NCBI RefSeq assembly: GCF_003002055.1 | Contig: NZ_PVZF01000001.1 | Location: 558,001 to 622,000 of the forward strand | Length of the DNA: 64,000 bases | Reading direction: 5' to 3' | DNA from: Kineococcus rhizosphaerae | Lineage (GTDB): Bacteria; Actinomycetota; Actinomycetes; Actinomycetales; Kineococcaceae | Shown here: positions 63,868 through 64,000 of the stretch, piece after piece | Layout: each line of letters begins with the position of its first letter | How positions within the stretch are numbered: the stretch's first letter is position 1 | Notes under the pieces: model-generated | What the model was told of the DNA's origin: nothing | Databases searched by the model: none | The model's input: only the letters and a program-made list of their open reading frames with translations | Made by a program: the position numbers and the translations under genes

Positions 63868-64000
63868 ACGACGGCCCCACCCTCCCCGGTCTGGCCCTGG
63901 CCGGGGCCGGACGCCAGCAGTGGCACGTCGCGCACGCGCAGCTCGTGAACTGGGGCGGTTTCGACGGCTACCACCGCGTCGAGTTCGACCCGCGCGCGAA
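63864..64000 (+). CDS. jetC: Wadjet protein JetC, SMC-like ATPase (first 45 residues; cut by window end)
   Basis: Only the N-terminus is present. QWHVAHAQLVNWGGFDGYH matches the start of MukB/SbcC-like JetC proteins, where a Walker A loop follows shortly, beyond the window. GTG start overlapping jetB. The nuclease jetD would be expected next but cannot be seen. Confidence 0.85.
   Translation, partial: MNDGPTLPGLALAGAGRQQWHVAHAQLVNWGGFDGYHRVEFDPRA

Noticed and set aside
1-64000. tRNA, rRNA, CRISPR arrays, insertion sequences, prophage and attachment sites
   Set aside because: I looked in the larger gaps and saw no cloverleaf-like sequence, regular repeat-spacer pattern, transposase or integrase. 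Short RNA genes could still be missed without a covariance search.

Overview
The window is very GC-rich DNA with dense, mostly overlapping genes, many GTG starts and four-base GTGA/ATGA stop-start overlaps. Together with the gene content (coproporphyrin-type haem genes hemE-hemY-hemQ, DUF3000, DUF5709, a response regulator next to an HRDC ribonuclease D, dxs) this points to a high-GC actinobacterium. Kineococcus or a close relative is my best guess, from overall impression only; there is no rRNA in the window to test it. I found no tRNA, rRNA, CRISPR array, insertion sequence or prophage.

Layout. (1) 1-6306: the 3' part of an aldehyde dehydrogenase, a carotenoid/stilbene cleavage oxygenase, and a three-gene carbohydrate-type ABC importer without its ATPase. 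(2) 6307-7214: no intact gene, but the apparent remains of a regulator. (3) 7215-16497: a catabolic-looking island with an IclR regulator, a DUF8021-like protein, an acyl-CoA-dehydrogenase-like flavin monooxygenase, an SDR, a luciferase-like monooxygenase, a double SDR protein, an HSL-type esterase, and an operon of stand-alone riboflavin kinase, truncated TetR-like HTH protein and flavin reductase. The island seems to make its own FMN, reduce it, and feed it to two flavin oxygenases. (4) 16569-21129: a minus-strand run of methyltransferase, glycosyltransferase, a 6-pyruvoyl-tetrahydropterin-synthase-fold protein lacking the usual ligands, a zinc-type dehydrogenase, an alpha/beta hydrolase and a DoxX-like protein. 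It looks like an uncharacterised small-molecule pathway. (5) 21190-35762: core actinobacterial genes (stress-type protein, msrB, hemEYQ, DUF3000, response regulator, RNase D, dxs) mixed with small unknowns, an OsmC protein, a hydrolase-kinase fusion and a rhodanese. A textbook actinobacterial SOS box overlaps the start of a small gene at 35762.

(6) 35859-43481: a dipeptide/glutathione-type ABC importer with a gamma-glutamyltransferase inside the operon and a GntR regulator at its end; a GntR-type operator lies upstream. (7) 43500-48095: an MFS exporter with an ArsR-type regulator whose promoter is predicted to be leaderless and to carry a perfect palindrome, then a membrane-bound PAS-GGDEF-EAL protein. 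(8) 48096-50466: a gene-poor accessory stretch with degenerate repeats, a small membrane protein and a SUKH-like protein. (9) 50467-59039: transglutaminase, small unknowns, a FMN reductase/TetR pair, a broken RibD/DHFR-family gene, GNAT, anti-sigma-type ATPase, HDOD and PAS-GGDEF-EAL proteins. (10) 59216-64000: MFS transporter, an unknown protein, then jetA, jetB and the first codons of jetC of a Wadjet anti-plasmid system that runs off the window.

All functions are read from sequence motifs and remembered family features; no database search was run.
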